Of a stretch of 64,000 nt of DNA, positions 1 to 10,661 are shown one piece after another (position 1 is the stretch's first letter; the number at the start of each line of letters is the position of its first letter). Source of the DNA: Kiloniella litopenaei (lineage in GTDB: Bacteria > Pseudomonadota > Alphaproteobacteria > Kiloniellales > Kiloniellaceae); contig NZ_LANI01000023.1 in the NCBI RefSeq assembly GCF_000982415.1, forward strand, positions 1 through 64,000, written 5' to 3'. The notes below the pieces were generated by a model, which had not been told where the DNA came from, ran no database searches, and worked only from the letters and a program-made list of their open reading frames with translations. Position numbers and translations under genes: made by a program.

Positions 1-3000
1 CACTGTCAACATCGTCATTTGCTACTGGGACATCATCAACAACAGCAACTGTAACAGGCGCTGTTGCCGTATCACCGTCTGTATCTGTCGCAACAACGTT
101 CACACCACTGATGTCAATCGTGCCACCACCAAGCGCATGTTTAAGCTCATCACTTAGTGTCGCTGTTACGGTTGCGGTACCTGTGTTTCCAGCATCTGCG
201 GTTCCACCGCTTAGCGTCAGAACAATCGCAACACCCTCTGTGTCAGAGCCTGTCCAAGTTAAACCATCACTACTCAGAGACCAGGTTACACTCTCGCCAA
301 TTCCGGCAATACTTGGATTATTGGTACCATCAAACACAACAGTCTGAATATTATCTGAACCAGCCTGGAAGGTAATGGTACCACTGTCTTCCTCAGACGT
401 ATCAGCGCTATCGCCCAAACCAGTCTCGCTAACGCTCAGCGCCAACGGACCACTAGATGGATCTGTCACTTCTGGAACGCCGCCGTCGTTGATCGTAATA
501 ACCAACTCGGCAACGTCCGTATCACCATCGCCATCTGTGATTGTGTAGCTAAAGGTATCGGTAATCGGGTTTTCATTGTCCAGGTTGCCGTTCGCTACAT
601 AAGTGTAGCTACCATCTGCATACAGGGTCAGCGTACCATGGCTACCAACAATCGGCGTACCTACAGAACCTGTTGGTTCGGCACCGTTTTCGTCACCGGT
701 ACGAACACCTGTAATTGCAGGAGAAGCCTGACCATCAACACCAAAGTCATCGTTACTAAGAACACCATTAGCAGAAGTGACTAGCAGTGTCGTTCCTTCG
801 GTAACGGTGCCTGCGTCATCTACAGCCAACAATGTATCATCGTTGACCTGAACAGTGATGATATGTGCTACGGAATCACCATCATTATCTGTAACGGTAA
901 ATTTGAAGCCAAGATCAAGAACATCAATTGGGTTCGCACCATCAAAGTGATCAATAGGCGCAAACTGCTCAAAGATATACTTACCTGTATCCTGATTATA
1001 CGTGAAGCTATAGACAGGTGTCGCACCACCATCAATTGTTCCGTTAATGGTCCAGATGGTTTCACCGTCGACCACAGCGGACGTTGCTGCAGAAGCAACA
1101 ATTGCCTGCCCGCCAGATTCAAGTGCTGTTGTCACACTGTAATCGTTTGCAGCTGTATCAAGTTTTGCACCAACGGCTTCAATAGCAAGAGACTGTAGTC
1201 CGTCAGAACCCGCGTTGAACAACACAGTACCTGTGGCAACTTCTTTAACTGTTACGGTTAGATTTGCATCATCGTAATCGTTATCACCACCGACGTTGAT
1301 ATCTTCCCAGTTCTGGTTTCCAGCAACATCTGTCAAATCGGTAAGGTGTTCTTTGTTGTTCGGGTTCAACGCCTGGTTATCAAACAATGCATCCGCACCA
1401 CCAGAACCTTGCAGTTGAGTACCATTAACAAAAGCAACCCATTCGCCACCAACTTGAGCGAATGTAACATCCTGCCCTTCCTGAATTAGCGCAGCAGGGT
1501 TTTGTCCAAATCCATTCGGGATAAGGAAGAAGCCCATACCGGTCGCCCCTGCAGGAACATCAGTTGCCGTATCAAAGGTAACCGACCCAACCAAATCACC
1601 AACTGGTGTCGTGGATGTAACACTTTCTGCAACGATCGTACCGGTCATCGGTTCGCCAGCTGCATTAAAGAAGTAATATCCAAAGGTATTTTGATATGAA
1701 GCCTGCGTTAGACCTTCATTAACAATATCAACTTTCAGACCATCACCATGATCAACAAAGTTTACAGATGTAACCGGATCAATACTTTCATCAAGAGAGC
1801 TATCTTCCAAAACCGTAAAGGCAGGACCATCGTCCTCAAACTTGATCAGGTTACCAAGCTCCGCATCATCACTATGACTATCGCCATCACCATCCGTAAC
1901 AGTTACCGTTGCCTCGATAAGGCCGGAAGTCATAACAGCTGAAGACACACCATCCTCATCATGATCATCAAAATCATCATGCTCAATCGCACGGGACTGC
2001 TGCACAGTCACAGAACCTGTCACCGGATCAATAGAAACCGTAAAGACCGTTCCACCTGTTGCGGAGCTACCTGTAATAACACCACCTGGTGTCGATTGAG
2101 AAAGCGTAATCGGCTCGTTCGTAACCGCATCAAGCAAGCCACTAGTAACTGGCTGCGCACCATTAAGCGTCAAGCTGTAAACCGTCGCATTGCTTGCTGC
2201 CGCACCGTCAGAACCAAACGCAGAGCTGTTGGTGAACAACGCTGAACCTGCAACAGTCACATCTGCTAGCAGACCATCAACAGCTGTATCATCACCATCA
2301 TTCTCTGTCTCATCCAGACGGATCTCAGCCGCATCTTTCACAGAAAGATTTGCAGATGGACCATCATCCTTGAACGAAATCGCTCCGGAAAGATCAACGA
2401 TCGCATCGTCCGTATCACCGTCTCCATCCGTCAGCGTACCCGTCAGGATAACAGAGCCGGACGCAAGACTGATCTCACTGTCATGATCATTACCATCAGC
2501 TCCGTGATCAACCGCACGAACCTGATCAAGCGTAACTTCACCGTCACTGTTAACACTAACCGTAAAGACCAGATCGCCACCAGTCTCCGTACGACCTTCA
2601 ATAACTCCATTGTTATCTGTCAGAACAACCTTCTGACCTGTTGCTGTATCAACAATACCACTGTCAACAATACCTGTGACTGGATCAACCGCAGGAACAC
2701 TCAATGCATAGGCAATACCTGCAGAACCATCTTCGCCCGCATCTGCTGTAAACAGACCAGAGAAATCAGTCGTGTCATTAACATTCAACGTCGTGTCATC
2801 AACCTGTAGGCTGTCTGCCGCAGCTGCTACGGCCGTCAGAACAGGACCATCATCCTCAAACTTGATGACAGATCCAAGATCCAGAGTATCAACCGACTGA
2901 TCTCCATCTGCATCTGTAACCGTCGCGACCAGGTTAAGAATGCCTGAATTCATAATTTCAGGGCTGGAGGCCTCATCTGGATCATTGCTGTTATCATGCT

Positions 3001-6000
3001 CAATCGCACGGGTTTGTGTAACGGTTACATCACCAGTAGAAGGATTCACCGAAACACGGAAAACTTCGCCACCAGACGCAGATGACCCAACAATATCACC
3101 ACCTGGTTCTTGCGTCAGAATAATCGATTCATCTGTTTGAGCATCGACCAAGCCACTGTTAAGAGGCTGACGACCTTCAATATTTAGTGAGAACTCAGTC
3201 GCCCCAGCGGAGGCAGCGCCATCCGCCCCAAATACCGAACTGTCTGTAAAGAGATTGGACCCCAGAATAGTTACATCGGCAAGAAGACCATCAACCGCAG
3301 TGTCATCATCATCATTCTCTGTTTCGTCCAGACGGATCTCAGCGTCCTGATTAAATTCAATATCAGCAACCGGGTTGTCATCTGCAACCGTTACAGTAAG
3401 GGTTGCCCCATCCTGATCACCATCTGCATCTTCCAGAACATAATCAAATGTCTCGTCTAGTGTATCAGGTGCAGTAGAAACAGAAACAACAGTAAAGTTA
3501 TCACCAACTGCAGTCAGCGTCACAGACGTAATACCATCAAGATCAAGCTCTAATAGTGTATCACCAGGTGACGTCGTACCCGTTACTGTGCCTGAGGCTG
3601 TTTCTGCACTCCAGGCAACAACTTCCCCGGTGGAAGCGTCATCTATTGATCCAAGATTAATCGCAACATAATCACTGGAAACCGTACCGCCAGCATCAGA
3701 GAAAGATATTGTAATACTCTCAGCTACACCGCCATCATCAATCGCCGTTGAATCGCCACTTCCTTGTGGAACATTGGCAATTCCAAGACCGCTAAATTCA
3801 GAGGCAACAATCTTTACATCGACAGGATTACCGCCTTGGGTTCCAGCACCAGTCAAGGTAACGGTTACACCTGTTGCTGGGTTTGTTTGCGTATAGGTTG
3901 CACCATCAAAGCTGCCACCACCAAGCGCGAAATCTTCACCCAGATGCGTTGCAGGGCCTTCGTAACTGTAATCACCCAGATTATCACCAGCCATGTCCAC
4001 AGTCAGGGTCGCGCCAGCTTTAGTCGTGATTGTCAGAACACCGGTCGCAGGATCAAAGCTACCACCGCCGCTGACAGATTGACCATCAGCTGCAAGCTCG
4101 TAAGTTACGCCATCATGGGTAATTTCACGGATTGTCCCCGGTTGGTCAGCACCAGCACTTTCACCAGCCTGCAACAGATTGCCTGTCACAACATTCCCTG
4201 CGGACTCATCAGTTACATTCAGAACATCATCCAATGCAACTGGAACATCGTCCTGTACACGGATCACAAAACCGTCGTCAACAGTTACACTATCGCCATC
4301 ACGGTCTGTGGCAACAATTACAGAAGAAAGATCAAGATCAAGGAAACCCTCTGAATTATCCGCCGCATTGACCGGATGATGATCAAGCTGGTCAAGAAGC
4401 GTGAAGGTATAGCTGCCGTCTGATTCAACTTTTAACGTGAAAACGGATCCAGCCGTTGTTGACGCTGTCAGCGTATCCCCAGAAACAGCATAGGTAACAG
4501 CCAGGCCATTTGAGGTCAGTGTTGGCAGATTGCTCAGATCAGATGCCAAGCTGAACCCGCCACCTGAAGCCGCGCCATCGGAACCAAAGTCAACCAAACC
4601 GGCGACAGAACCGTTAGCAACAGTGCTCCCCGCTCCATCCTCATCATTTCCGTCAACAAGATTGTCTTCTTCAACCGTACCGGAAACTGTTCCTATTGTG
4701 TTAACAGGACCATCGTCTTTGAAATAAAGGGATGTTCCAAGATCAATAGTGCTATCCGCAGTATCACCATCACCATCAGTAACGGTCGCTGTTAAATTGA
4801 TTTTCCCTGCGGGTATACCGACCACATCATCATGATTATCCGCATCCGGGTGACGTACAGCACGGATCTGATCTAGCGTAACAACGCCATTTCCATCGAC
4901 AGTAACCTTAAAGACATCTTCACCAATTATACCACCGACACGTCCGACGACAGTACCAGCACCATCATCATATAACAAAACTGGCTTGCCAGAAATTGTA
5001 TCAACCAACCCGCTATCTATACCACCAATGGCCGTGATAGCGTAAGTTGTCGGAGCTCCTTGTCCATCAGACCCGAAATCAGCTGTAAAGCGACCACTGA
5101 AATCAAGAGAGTCGTTAACACCCAAGTCAGTTTCATCAACAATCAGCGCCTGATTGATGCTGATATTATCAATATAACCACCTAAGCTTTCGCTGTTACC
5201 ATCACCTTCGAATGCCAGGTTGTTCGTTCCAGCCCCTGCCGTAACAGTTACTGTGAACTGCTTCCAACCGCCTGGTGCATCAGTAGAAGTAAGGTCCTCG
5301 ACGACAACACCGTTCCACTTAACAATCACATCATCGGTGTCTGTGCCATTATTAACACGTGGCTTGTAATGGAAGGTCAAGACATAATCTTCACCGGCTG
5401 TCATGCCGGCAATATCTTGCTGAGCAACAGAGTTTTCGTTCGCATCAAGCTCTAGTAGCGCATCGCCATGTTGAGCCGTTCCAGCAATATTACCATGCTG
5501 GATCTCAAACCCGGGCTGTCCTGCCCCGCCATTACTCCACGATCCATCACTAAGATTGTTGAATGTCCCGTAAGTTGCCCCGGAAAGTGTATGACCATCT
5601 TCGAAGCTGCCGTTCAACACGAATTCTTGAGGACCAGTTGACGTAACACTTGGACCATCATCTTCAATGGAAATCGAGCTATTTTCATCGTCAAACAGAA
5701 CAACTGTCGCACTATCTGTTGCAGTATCATCGTCACCATCAGTAACGGTGGTTGTCAGCTTAAGGCCAACTTGAATACCACTATCCGCAGCAGTAAGTAG
5801 GTTAATCGCTTCATCATGCGTACCCCCTGACCCATCACCAGCATCAGGGTGATCAATCGCAACATACTGATTAAAGGTCAGATCTGCATTCGCTAGATCA
5901 TCAATATCATCAATAGAAATACGGAACGCGATACCGTCCAAACCATTCGCACCAGCGGTCGCATCAAAACGACCAACAATCTCTCCACCCTCAAGGAAGA

Positions 6001-9000
6001 GATAAATCGCCGTACCTTCATAATCTAAAGCAGATGTACCCTGCGTAACACTCAGGTTCGTGGCAACACCGTTTACCGCTGTTGGCAACACACCAGAACC
6101 AAGCTCTGTCGTAACACCACCAAGCGTCAGTTCAAACTTGTGTTCAACTGATTTTTCACCATCAGTGCCAGCATCTTTGGTGATATTGAACAAATTACCA
6201 AGTGAACCATTATTAACGCCACTTGTAATACTACCAATAGCATTGCTGCCTGTCGGATCTGATACGGTATTACCTGTGTCGTCAGAAGCTGCATTCGGAT
6301 CACCTGCATCAGCACCCGTGGATTCATCCAAAGTATCAAGTGAAAGTGTCGCAGCTTCAGCGTCTTCGCCCTGACCAACCGTCTTAACAGCAACATCAAC
6401 AACCGGACCATCGTCTTCAATGGAAATTGAGCTATTTTCATCATCGAAGAGAACAACTGTCGCACTATCTGTCGCAGTGTCGTCATCACCATCTGTAACG
6501 GTGGTTGTCAACTTAAGGCCAACGGACGCACCACTATCAGATGTCAGAAGATTGATCGCTTCATCATGATCAGCCGGTGTGCCGTCAGGATGAGAAATCG
6601 CAACATACTGATCAAAGGTAAGATCTGCGTTTGTCAGACTATTAATATCATCAAGGGAAATACGGAACGCGATACCGTCAAGACCAGCCGCCGATGTTGC
6701 ATCAAAACGACCAACGATCTCTCCACCCTCAAGGAACAGATAAATCGCTGTATTAACATAATCAGTGTTCGATGTACCTTGAGTAACATTCAGGTTCGTC
6801 GCAATGCCACCAGAAGAATCCGGTGTTCCCTCAAGCGTCAACTCAAACTTGTACTCAACTGATTTTTCACCATCAGTGCCAGCATCTTTGGTGATATTGA
6901 ACAGATTACCAAGCGCACCGTTATTAACGCCACTTGTAATACTACCAATAGCATTGCTGCCTGTCGGATCTGACACGGTATTACCTGTGTCGTCAGAGGC
7001 CGCATTTGAATCACCGGTATCTGTGCCAATAGATTCATCAAGCGCATTAAGGGAAAGTGTTACTGGCTCAGCATCTTCACCTTCACCGACTGTCTTCACA
7101 GCAACATCAACAACAGGACCATCGTCCTCAAATTTGATCAGATTACCCAACTCAACTGATTCACTATCAGTATCATCATCACCATCAGTTAAGGTGACAG
7201 TTAGCTTGATAGCACCAGCCGCAATTTCCAAAGGATTAGATGCTTCATCATGATCATCTGTGTCACCATGCTTCAACGCACCGAACTGTTCGACAGTTAT
7301 GCCACCTGTGGCTGGATCAACCGTAATCGTAAAGACTGTTTCACCATCAGCAACACCCGCGATCACATTACCTACCTGACTGAGGTAAACTGGATCACCC
7401 GAAGCTGTGGCAAAAAGACCAGAAATACTGCTATCCAGTGTTAATGAGAAGACGCGGGATTTTTCACCGTCTGTACCAGCATCAACAGCGATATCAATCA
7501 GGTCTGTGCCCGCAATTTTTGCGTACCCAATTGCGTAAGCTGAAGCACCGACGGCACTTTCGTCATCAGCATTACCATCAGCCGGATCAAAACCAACAGA
7601 CTCATCAAGTGTTAGCTTGTCAGAAACACCTTCTTTAGTTTTGAAGGTCGTTATGCTTGGGCCATCATCCTCAATGGAAATCGAGCTATTTTGATCGTCG
7701 AAGAGAACAACTGTCGCACTATCTGTCGCAGTGTCGTCATCACCATCTGTAACGGTGGTTGTCAACTTAAGGCCAACGGACGCACCACTATCAGATGTCA
7801 GAAGATTGATCGCTTCATCATGATCAGCCGGTGTGCCGTCAGGATGAGAAATCGCAACATACTGATCAAAAGTAAGATCTGCGTTTGTCAGACTATTAAC
7901 ATCATCAAGGGAAATACGGAACGCAATACCGTCTAGACCATTCGCACCAGTAGTGGCATCAAAACGGCCAACAATTTCTCCACCCTCAAGGAAGAGATAA
8001 ATCGCAGTATCAACATAATCAGTGTTTGATGTACCCTGCGTAACACTCAGGTTCGTCGCAATGCCACCAGAAGAATCCGGTGTGCCCTCAAGCGTCAACT
8101 CAAACTTGTACTCAACTGATTTCTCACCATCAGTGCCAGCATCTTTGGTGATATTAAACAGATTACCAAGCGCACCATTATTAACGCCACTTGTAATACT
8201 ACCAATAGCATCACTGCCTGCCGGATCTGATACGGTATTACCTGTGTCGTCAGAAGCTGCATTCGGATCACCTGCATCAGCACCCGTGGACTCATCTAGA
8301 GAATTAAGAGAAAGCGTCGCAGGTTCTTCAGTTTCCTCATCAAAAGCGACGGAGACGTCAACACTCGGACCATCATCCTCAACCGTGAAAGTTACATTAG
8401 CAGTTGATACATCCCCTTCATCATCAACCACTTGATACGCTAGTTTAAACGAAATCGCTTCATCATGAGTATTATTAGAACCATCACCATCATCAGGATG
8501 ATCAATTGGGCCATACTGCACAAAAGAAACTGTTCCTGAGTTACCCTCATTATGAAGAGTACCATCAATATAAGCTGCAAAAATCACAACACCATCTGCA
8601 ACACCCCATACAACTTCAGGGTTAGCCGGGTCTTGCTGAAGTTCAATAGCAACCCCACCAGAAGTAAGAGGATTCCCATCCGTTTTAAGGATAGCACCGC
8701 TTACAGCCTCAAATCGAATGTCCTCAAGATCATCAAAAGTATTACTACTTTGACTTGGAGCATCAGTATCAGTCGAACCATCAGACCCATCGACTTCATC
8801 GTCAGAGCCGTCGCTTTTGAGATTATAGTTAATATCTACCTGAGCCCAGCCAACTGGAGCTCCCAGTGTTGCAGACGATAGCGTATCAAGAGTAGCAAAG
8901 AGTAATGTAGCTGCATCACTATCAATTACTTTATCATTCGATCCGCTATCCTCGCCTTCGGTTTCATCGTGGTTAAGTGAGACATCACTAACGTCAGGAA

Positions 9001-10618
9001 CATCTTCCGTAATATCAAAGGTAAATGTTTCACTTGCCCTGGCGACATTGTTCTCCAGAGTCAATTCATCAGTGCCGACATCAGTTTCCTGTTCTGTCGC
9101 AATTGCCGTAACAGTTAAGTTGACTGGCTCACCTGTATTAATTTCTCCGTTAGAATCACGCCCAGTGCCGGGGTTAGCTGGATTTTCAGTTGTATAGTCA
9201 TTGGTATTAAAGGCAATAACGCCGTTAATTGATGTCGGCAAAGGATCACCAGCTGTGTAAGTGATCGTATAGGTTACCAGCCCATCAACAACCTCACCTG
9301 CGACAGCAACCCATCCTGATGGCAAATACCCGTCGAGCAGGGTAAAGTCTTCTGGAACACCTGAAATTTCGAGCGAAAGAACTTCAGAGCCATCTACGTC
9401 CCTTAGTGCAGCGTTAAGCGGCACACAAATTGTGCTTTCTTCAGAAATGGCATCATTGCCCGAACGGGACAGCAGAACATGATTATCATTCCCTTCACCA
9501 GACTGATTTTGATCAGAAAAAGAGCTTAGGTCATCTGTGGAAATGACATCGTCACCAATACCGATAAGCGGCACATCAGCAACTGCATCAATAATCGCTT
9601 CACCACTAAATGGAAGCGTCGCACTTTCACCTGAATCCGGATCAGAAATATTTGCCTGACCAGAAACAGGAATGTCCTCATCACTATCATTAGGTGGAAG
9701 AATGAAGACACTATCAAAATCTTCTGGCGTTATTGTTACAGGAAAGCCCCCTGTGTAGAGGTTTGCAGGAGAAAAACCACCTATATACAGCTCAACACCA
9801 GCAGGAAGTGCATTAATCTCGACAGAATCGAGTGTCTCGTTATCCGCAGGCGTAAAATTAAACTGCACCTGCATTGGTGCGGCGTATAGCTCACCGGAAG
9901 TAAAGGGATCATCATCAAAACCAATATCGCCTTGATCTAGATGCTGATTTGGCAAAGCATCTTCAAAACCACCAGCAAAGGTACCTGAAATCCCACCTTC
10001 GGGGCCCTCAACATCAGTAGTGATAAAACTGACAGTAAAAGTTCCCTGCGCCGGATCGGTAATCTCATCCTGCCCTTCGAGCAGTCCAAACTGAAGTTCT
10101 GTCGGATCAATAACGCCTTGTGCATTCAGGAGATCAATCGCATTACCGAGATCATCACTATAAACGCTTCCGCCGCCACCAGCAGGGCCAGCGCCTGCAC
10201 CGGCTGCTGTTTCAAGCGTTTCCCCTTCGGCAAGGGCCTGTGCCTGACCGATCAAAAGACCTGCGGATAATTCAACACCACCAATAACAAGAACAGGCGC
10301 ATCAGCGCCTTGAGATTCTTCAACCAAATTCTGGAACACAATTCGACTGTCGGCTTCCCCATCACCGTTCGTATCGAATGTCAGGACAAAATCATTTCCC
10401 TCAACAATAGGCGTTGCGGCAGTTGCATCAAACGCCAGATTGGCAGTCTGACCTTTGACGAGCGTGACGTTAACGGTTTCGCCCTGGGCTGGCGCCGAAA
10501 CTTCAACTGCCCCCGCAGCTTGTCCGACAAGCGTTTCACGCCCTGTTTCACCAACGACATTCACATCATTTGTATCAACCATTGCATCACCACCGTTACG
10601 ATTAAGATCATCAGTCAT
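1..10618 (-). CDS. Giant repetitive type-I-secreted adhesin, LapA-like (3' end beyond window)
   Basis: The reading frame stays open for 3539 codons from ATG 10618 to the window edge wherever I checked, so the C-terminus and any RTX/secretion signal are unseen. The start has a strong AAGGGGGA ribosome site. Residues 1-160 resemble the retention module of LapA-type adhesins, including TAAG at residues 137-140 followed by a Gly-rich stretch. Next come Ig-like blocks, then a long array of DUF5801/VCBS-type repeats bounded by DDGP motifs (near positions 8366, 7660, 7117, 6404, 5651, 4709, 2845, 2355 and 1830). A jelly-roll lectin-like domain lies at about residues 1660-1818, and a DxDGDxD-rich VCBS/cadherin-like part reaches the edge. 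The protein is very acidic, which suggests calcium binding. Expected role: surface attachment or biofilm. Its T1SS exporter and any LapD/LapG pair are not in the window. The family call is confident; the exact ligand is unknown. Confidence 0.9.
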   Translation of the reverse strand, partial: MTDDLNRNGGDAMVDTNDVNVVGETGRETLVGQAAGAVEVSAPAQGETVNVTLVKGQTANLAFDATAATPIVEGNDFVLTFDTNGDGEADSRIVFQNLVEESQGADAPVLVIGGVELSAGLLIGQAQALAEGETLETAAGAGAGPAGGGGSVYSDDLGNAIDLLNAQGVIDPTELQFGLLEGQDEITDPAQGTFTVSFITTDVEGPEGGISGTFAGGFEDALPNQHLDQGDIGFDDDPFTSGELYAAPMQVQFNFTPADNETLDSVEINALPAGVELYIGGFSPANLYTGGFPVTITPEDFDSVFILPPNDSDEDIPVSGQANISDPDSGESATLPFSGEAIIDAVADVPLIGIGDDVISTDDLSSFSDQNQSGEGNDNHVLLSRSGNDAISEESTICVPLNAALRDVDGSEVLSLEISGVPEDFTLLDGYLPSGWVAVAGEVVDGLVTYTITYTAGDPLPTSINGVIAFNTNDYTTENPANPGTGRDSNGEINTGEPVNLTVTAIATEQETDVGTDELTLENNVARASETFTFDITEDVPDVSDVSLNHDETEGEDSGSNDKVIDSDAATLLFATLDTLSSATLGAPVGWAQVDINYNLKSDGSDDEVDGSDGSTDTDAPSQSSNTFDDLEDIRFEAVSGAILKTDGNPLTSGGVAIELQQDPANPEVVWGVADGVVIFAAYIDGTLHNEGNSGTVSFVQYGPIDHPDDGDGSNNTHDEAISFKLAYQVVDDEGDVSTANVTFTVEDDGPSVDVSVAFDEETEEPATLSLNSLDESTGADAGDPNAASDDTGNTVSDPAGSDAIGSITSGVNNGALGNLFNITKDAGTDGEKSVEYKFELTLEGTPDSSGGIATNLSVTQGTSNTDYVDTAIYLFLEGGEIVGRFDATTGANGLDGIAFRISLDDVNSLTNADLTFDQYVAISHPDGTPADHDEAINLLTSDSGASVGLKLTTTVTDGDDDTATDSATVVLFDDQNSSISIEDDGPSITTFKTKEGVSDKLTLDESVGFDPADGNADDESAVGASAYAIGYAKIAGTDLIDIAVDAGTDGEKSRVFSLTLDSSISGLFATASGDPVYLSQVGNVIAGVADGETVFTITVDPATGGITVEQFGALKHGDTDDHDEASNPLEIAAGAIKLTVTLTDGDDDTDSESVELGNLIKFEDDGPVVDVAVKTVGEGEDAEPVTLSLNALDESIGTDTGDSNAASDDTGNTVSDPTGSNAIGSITSGVNNGALGNLFNITKDAGTDGEKSVEYKFELTLEGTPDSSGGIATNLNVTQGTSNTDYVNTAIYLFLEGGEIVGRFDATSAAGLDGIAFRISLDDINSLTNADLTFDQYVAISHPDGTPADHDEAINLLTSDSGASVGLKLTTTVTDGDDDTATDSATVVLFDDENSSISIEDDGPVVDVAVKTVGQGEDAEAATLSLDTLDESTGADAGDPNAASDDTGNTVSDPTGSNAIGSITSGVNNGSLGNLFNITKDAGTDGEKSVEHKFELTLGGVTTELGSGVLPTAVNGVATNLSVTQGTSALDYEGTAIYLFLEGGEIVGRFDATAGANGLDGIAFRISIDDIDDLANADLTFNQYVAIDHPDAGDGSGGTHDEAINLLTAADSGIQVGLKLTTTVTDGDDDTATDSATVVLFDDENSSISIEDDGPSVTSTGPQEFVLNGSFEDGHTLSGATYGTFNNLSDGSWSNGGAGQPGFEIQHGNIAGTAQHGDALLELDANENSVAQQDIAGMTAGEDYVLTFHYKPRVNNGTDTDDVIVKWNGVVVEDLTSTDAPGGWKQFTVTVTAGAGTNNLAFEGDGNSESLGGYIDNISINQALIVDETDLGVNDSLDFSGRFTADFGSDGQGAPTTYAITAIGGIDSGLVDTISGKPVLLYDDGAGTVVGRVGGIIGEDVFKVTVDGNGVVTLDQIRAVRHPDADNHDDVVGIPAGKINLTATVTDGDGDTADSTIDLGTSLYFKDDGPVNTIGTVSGTVEEDNLVDGNDEDGAGSTVANGSVAGLVDFGSDGAASGGGFSLASDLSNLPTLTSNGLAVTYAVSGDTLTASTTAGSVFTLKVESDGSYTFTLLDQLDHHPVNAADNSEGFLDLDLSSVIVATDRDGDSVTVDDGFVIRVQDDVPVALDDVLNVTDESAGNVVTGNLLQAGESAGADQPGTIREITHDGVTYELAADGQSVSGGGSFDPATGVLTITTKAGATLTVDMAGDNLGDYSYEGPATHLGEDFALGGGSFDGATYTQTNPATGVTVTLTGAGTQGGNPVDVKIVASEFSGLGIANVPQGSGDSTAIDDGGVAESITISFSDAGGTVSSDYVAINLGSIDDASTGEVVAWSAETASGTVTGTTSPGDTLLELDLDGITSVTLTAVGDNFTVVSVSTAPDTLDETFDYVLEDADGDQDGATLTVTVADDNPVADIEFNQDAEIRLDETENDDDDTAVDGLLADVTILGSNLFTDSSVFGADGAASAGATEFSLNIEGRQPLNSGLVDAQTDESIILTQEPGGDIVGSSASGGEVFRVSVNPSTGDVTVTQTRAIEHDNSNDPDEASSPEIMNSGILNLVATVTDADGDQSVDTLDLGSVIKFEDDGPVLTAVAAAADSLQVDDTTLNVNDTTDFSGLFTADAGEDGSAGIAYALSVPAVDPVTGIVDSGIVDTATGQKVVLTDNNGVIEGRTETGGDLVFTVSVNSDGEVTLDQVRAVDHGADGNDHDSEISLASGSVILTGTLTDGDGDTDDAIVDLSGAISFKDDGPSANLSVKDAAEIRLDETENDGDDTAVDGLLADVTVAGSALFTNSSAFGSDGAAASNATVYSLTLNGAQPVTSGLLDAVTNEPITLSQSTPGGVITGSSATGGTVFTVSIDPVTGSVTVQQSRAIEHDDFDDHDEDGVSSAVMTSGLIEATVTVTDGDGDSHSDDAELGNLIKFEDDGPAFTVLEDSSLDESIDPVTSVNFVDHGDGLKVDIVNEGLTQASYQNTFGYYFFNAAGEPMTGTIVAESVTSTTPVGDLVGSVTFDTATDVPAGATGMGFFLIPNGFGQNPAALIQEGQDVTFAQVGGEWVAFVNGTQLQGSGGADALFDNQALNPNNKEHLTDLTDVAGNQNWEDINVGGDNDYDDANLTVTVKEVATGTVLFNAGSDGLQSLAIEAVGAKLDTAANDYSVTTALESGGQAIVASAATSAVVDGETIWTINGTIDGGATPVYSFTYNQDTGKYIFEQFAPIDHFDGANPIDVLDLGFKFTVTDNDGDSVAHIITVQVNDDTLLAVDDAGTVTEGTTLLVTSANGVLSNDDFGVDGQASPAITGVRTGDENGAEPTGSVGTPIVGSHGTLTLYADGSYTYVANGNLDNENPITDTFSYTITDGDGDTDVAELVITINDGGVPEVTDPSSGPLALSVSETGLGDSADTSEEDSGTITFQAGSDNIQTVVFDGTNNPSIAGIGESVTWSLSSDGLTWTGSDTEGVAIVLTLSGGTADAGNTGTATVTATLSDELKHALGGGTIDISGVNVVATDTDGDTATAPVTVAVVDDVPVANDDVDS
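5165..5640 (-). other. Embedded jelly-roll (lectin-like) domain of the adhesin
   Basis: About 155 residues here break the DUF5801 pattern. The segment runs from NGSFEDG through GFEIQHGN, GDALLELDAN, YVLTFHYKPR and VKWNGVVV to GGYIDNISI. That order (NGSFE, W/FEV, ALLELD, YxLxFxYxxR, IDNI) is typical of galactose-binding-like jelly rolls found in T1SS adhesins and DUF642-like proteins. Sugar binding is inferred from fold type only. Confidence 0.6.
5651..8366 (-). repeat. Long near-identical repeat units inside the adhesin gene
   Basis: Two units of about 710 bp (about 6404-7117 and 7660-8366) are almost identical over long runs; for example 6420-6690 against 7676-7946 differs at only a few bases. 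The unit at 5651-6404 is clearly related but more diverged, and a different unit lies at 7117-7660. Each unit starts with DDGP and carries a motif of the form VxLKLTTTVTDGDDDT. The near-identity at DNA level suggests recent duplication or gene conversion, so repeat number could vary between strains. Confidence 0.85.
10199..10210 (-). other. Candidate LapG-type cleavage motif (TAAG) in adhesin N-terminus
   Basis: These four codons encode Thr-Ala-Ala-Gly at residues 137-140 and are followed by a Gly/Ala-rich linker. In LapA of Pseudomonas fluorescens the periplasmic protease LapG cuts within a TAAG motif in a similar N-terminal module. The match here is by motif and position only; cleavage is inferred. 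Confidence 0.6.
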
Positions 10619-10661
10619 TTGGAATCCCCCTTAAGGTTCCGATATCTTGTGCCCCTGTGTT

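Noticed and set aside
5651-8366. Repeats as a possible CRISPR array
   Set aside because: Units are about 700 bp, encode protein and have no short spacer structure.
1-10618. Numerous short ORFs on both strands within the first 10.6 kb
   Set aside because: They are shadows of the single long minus-strand frame; their residues are low-complexity antisense of the DDGP repeats.
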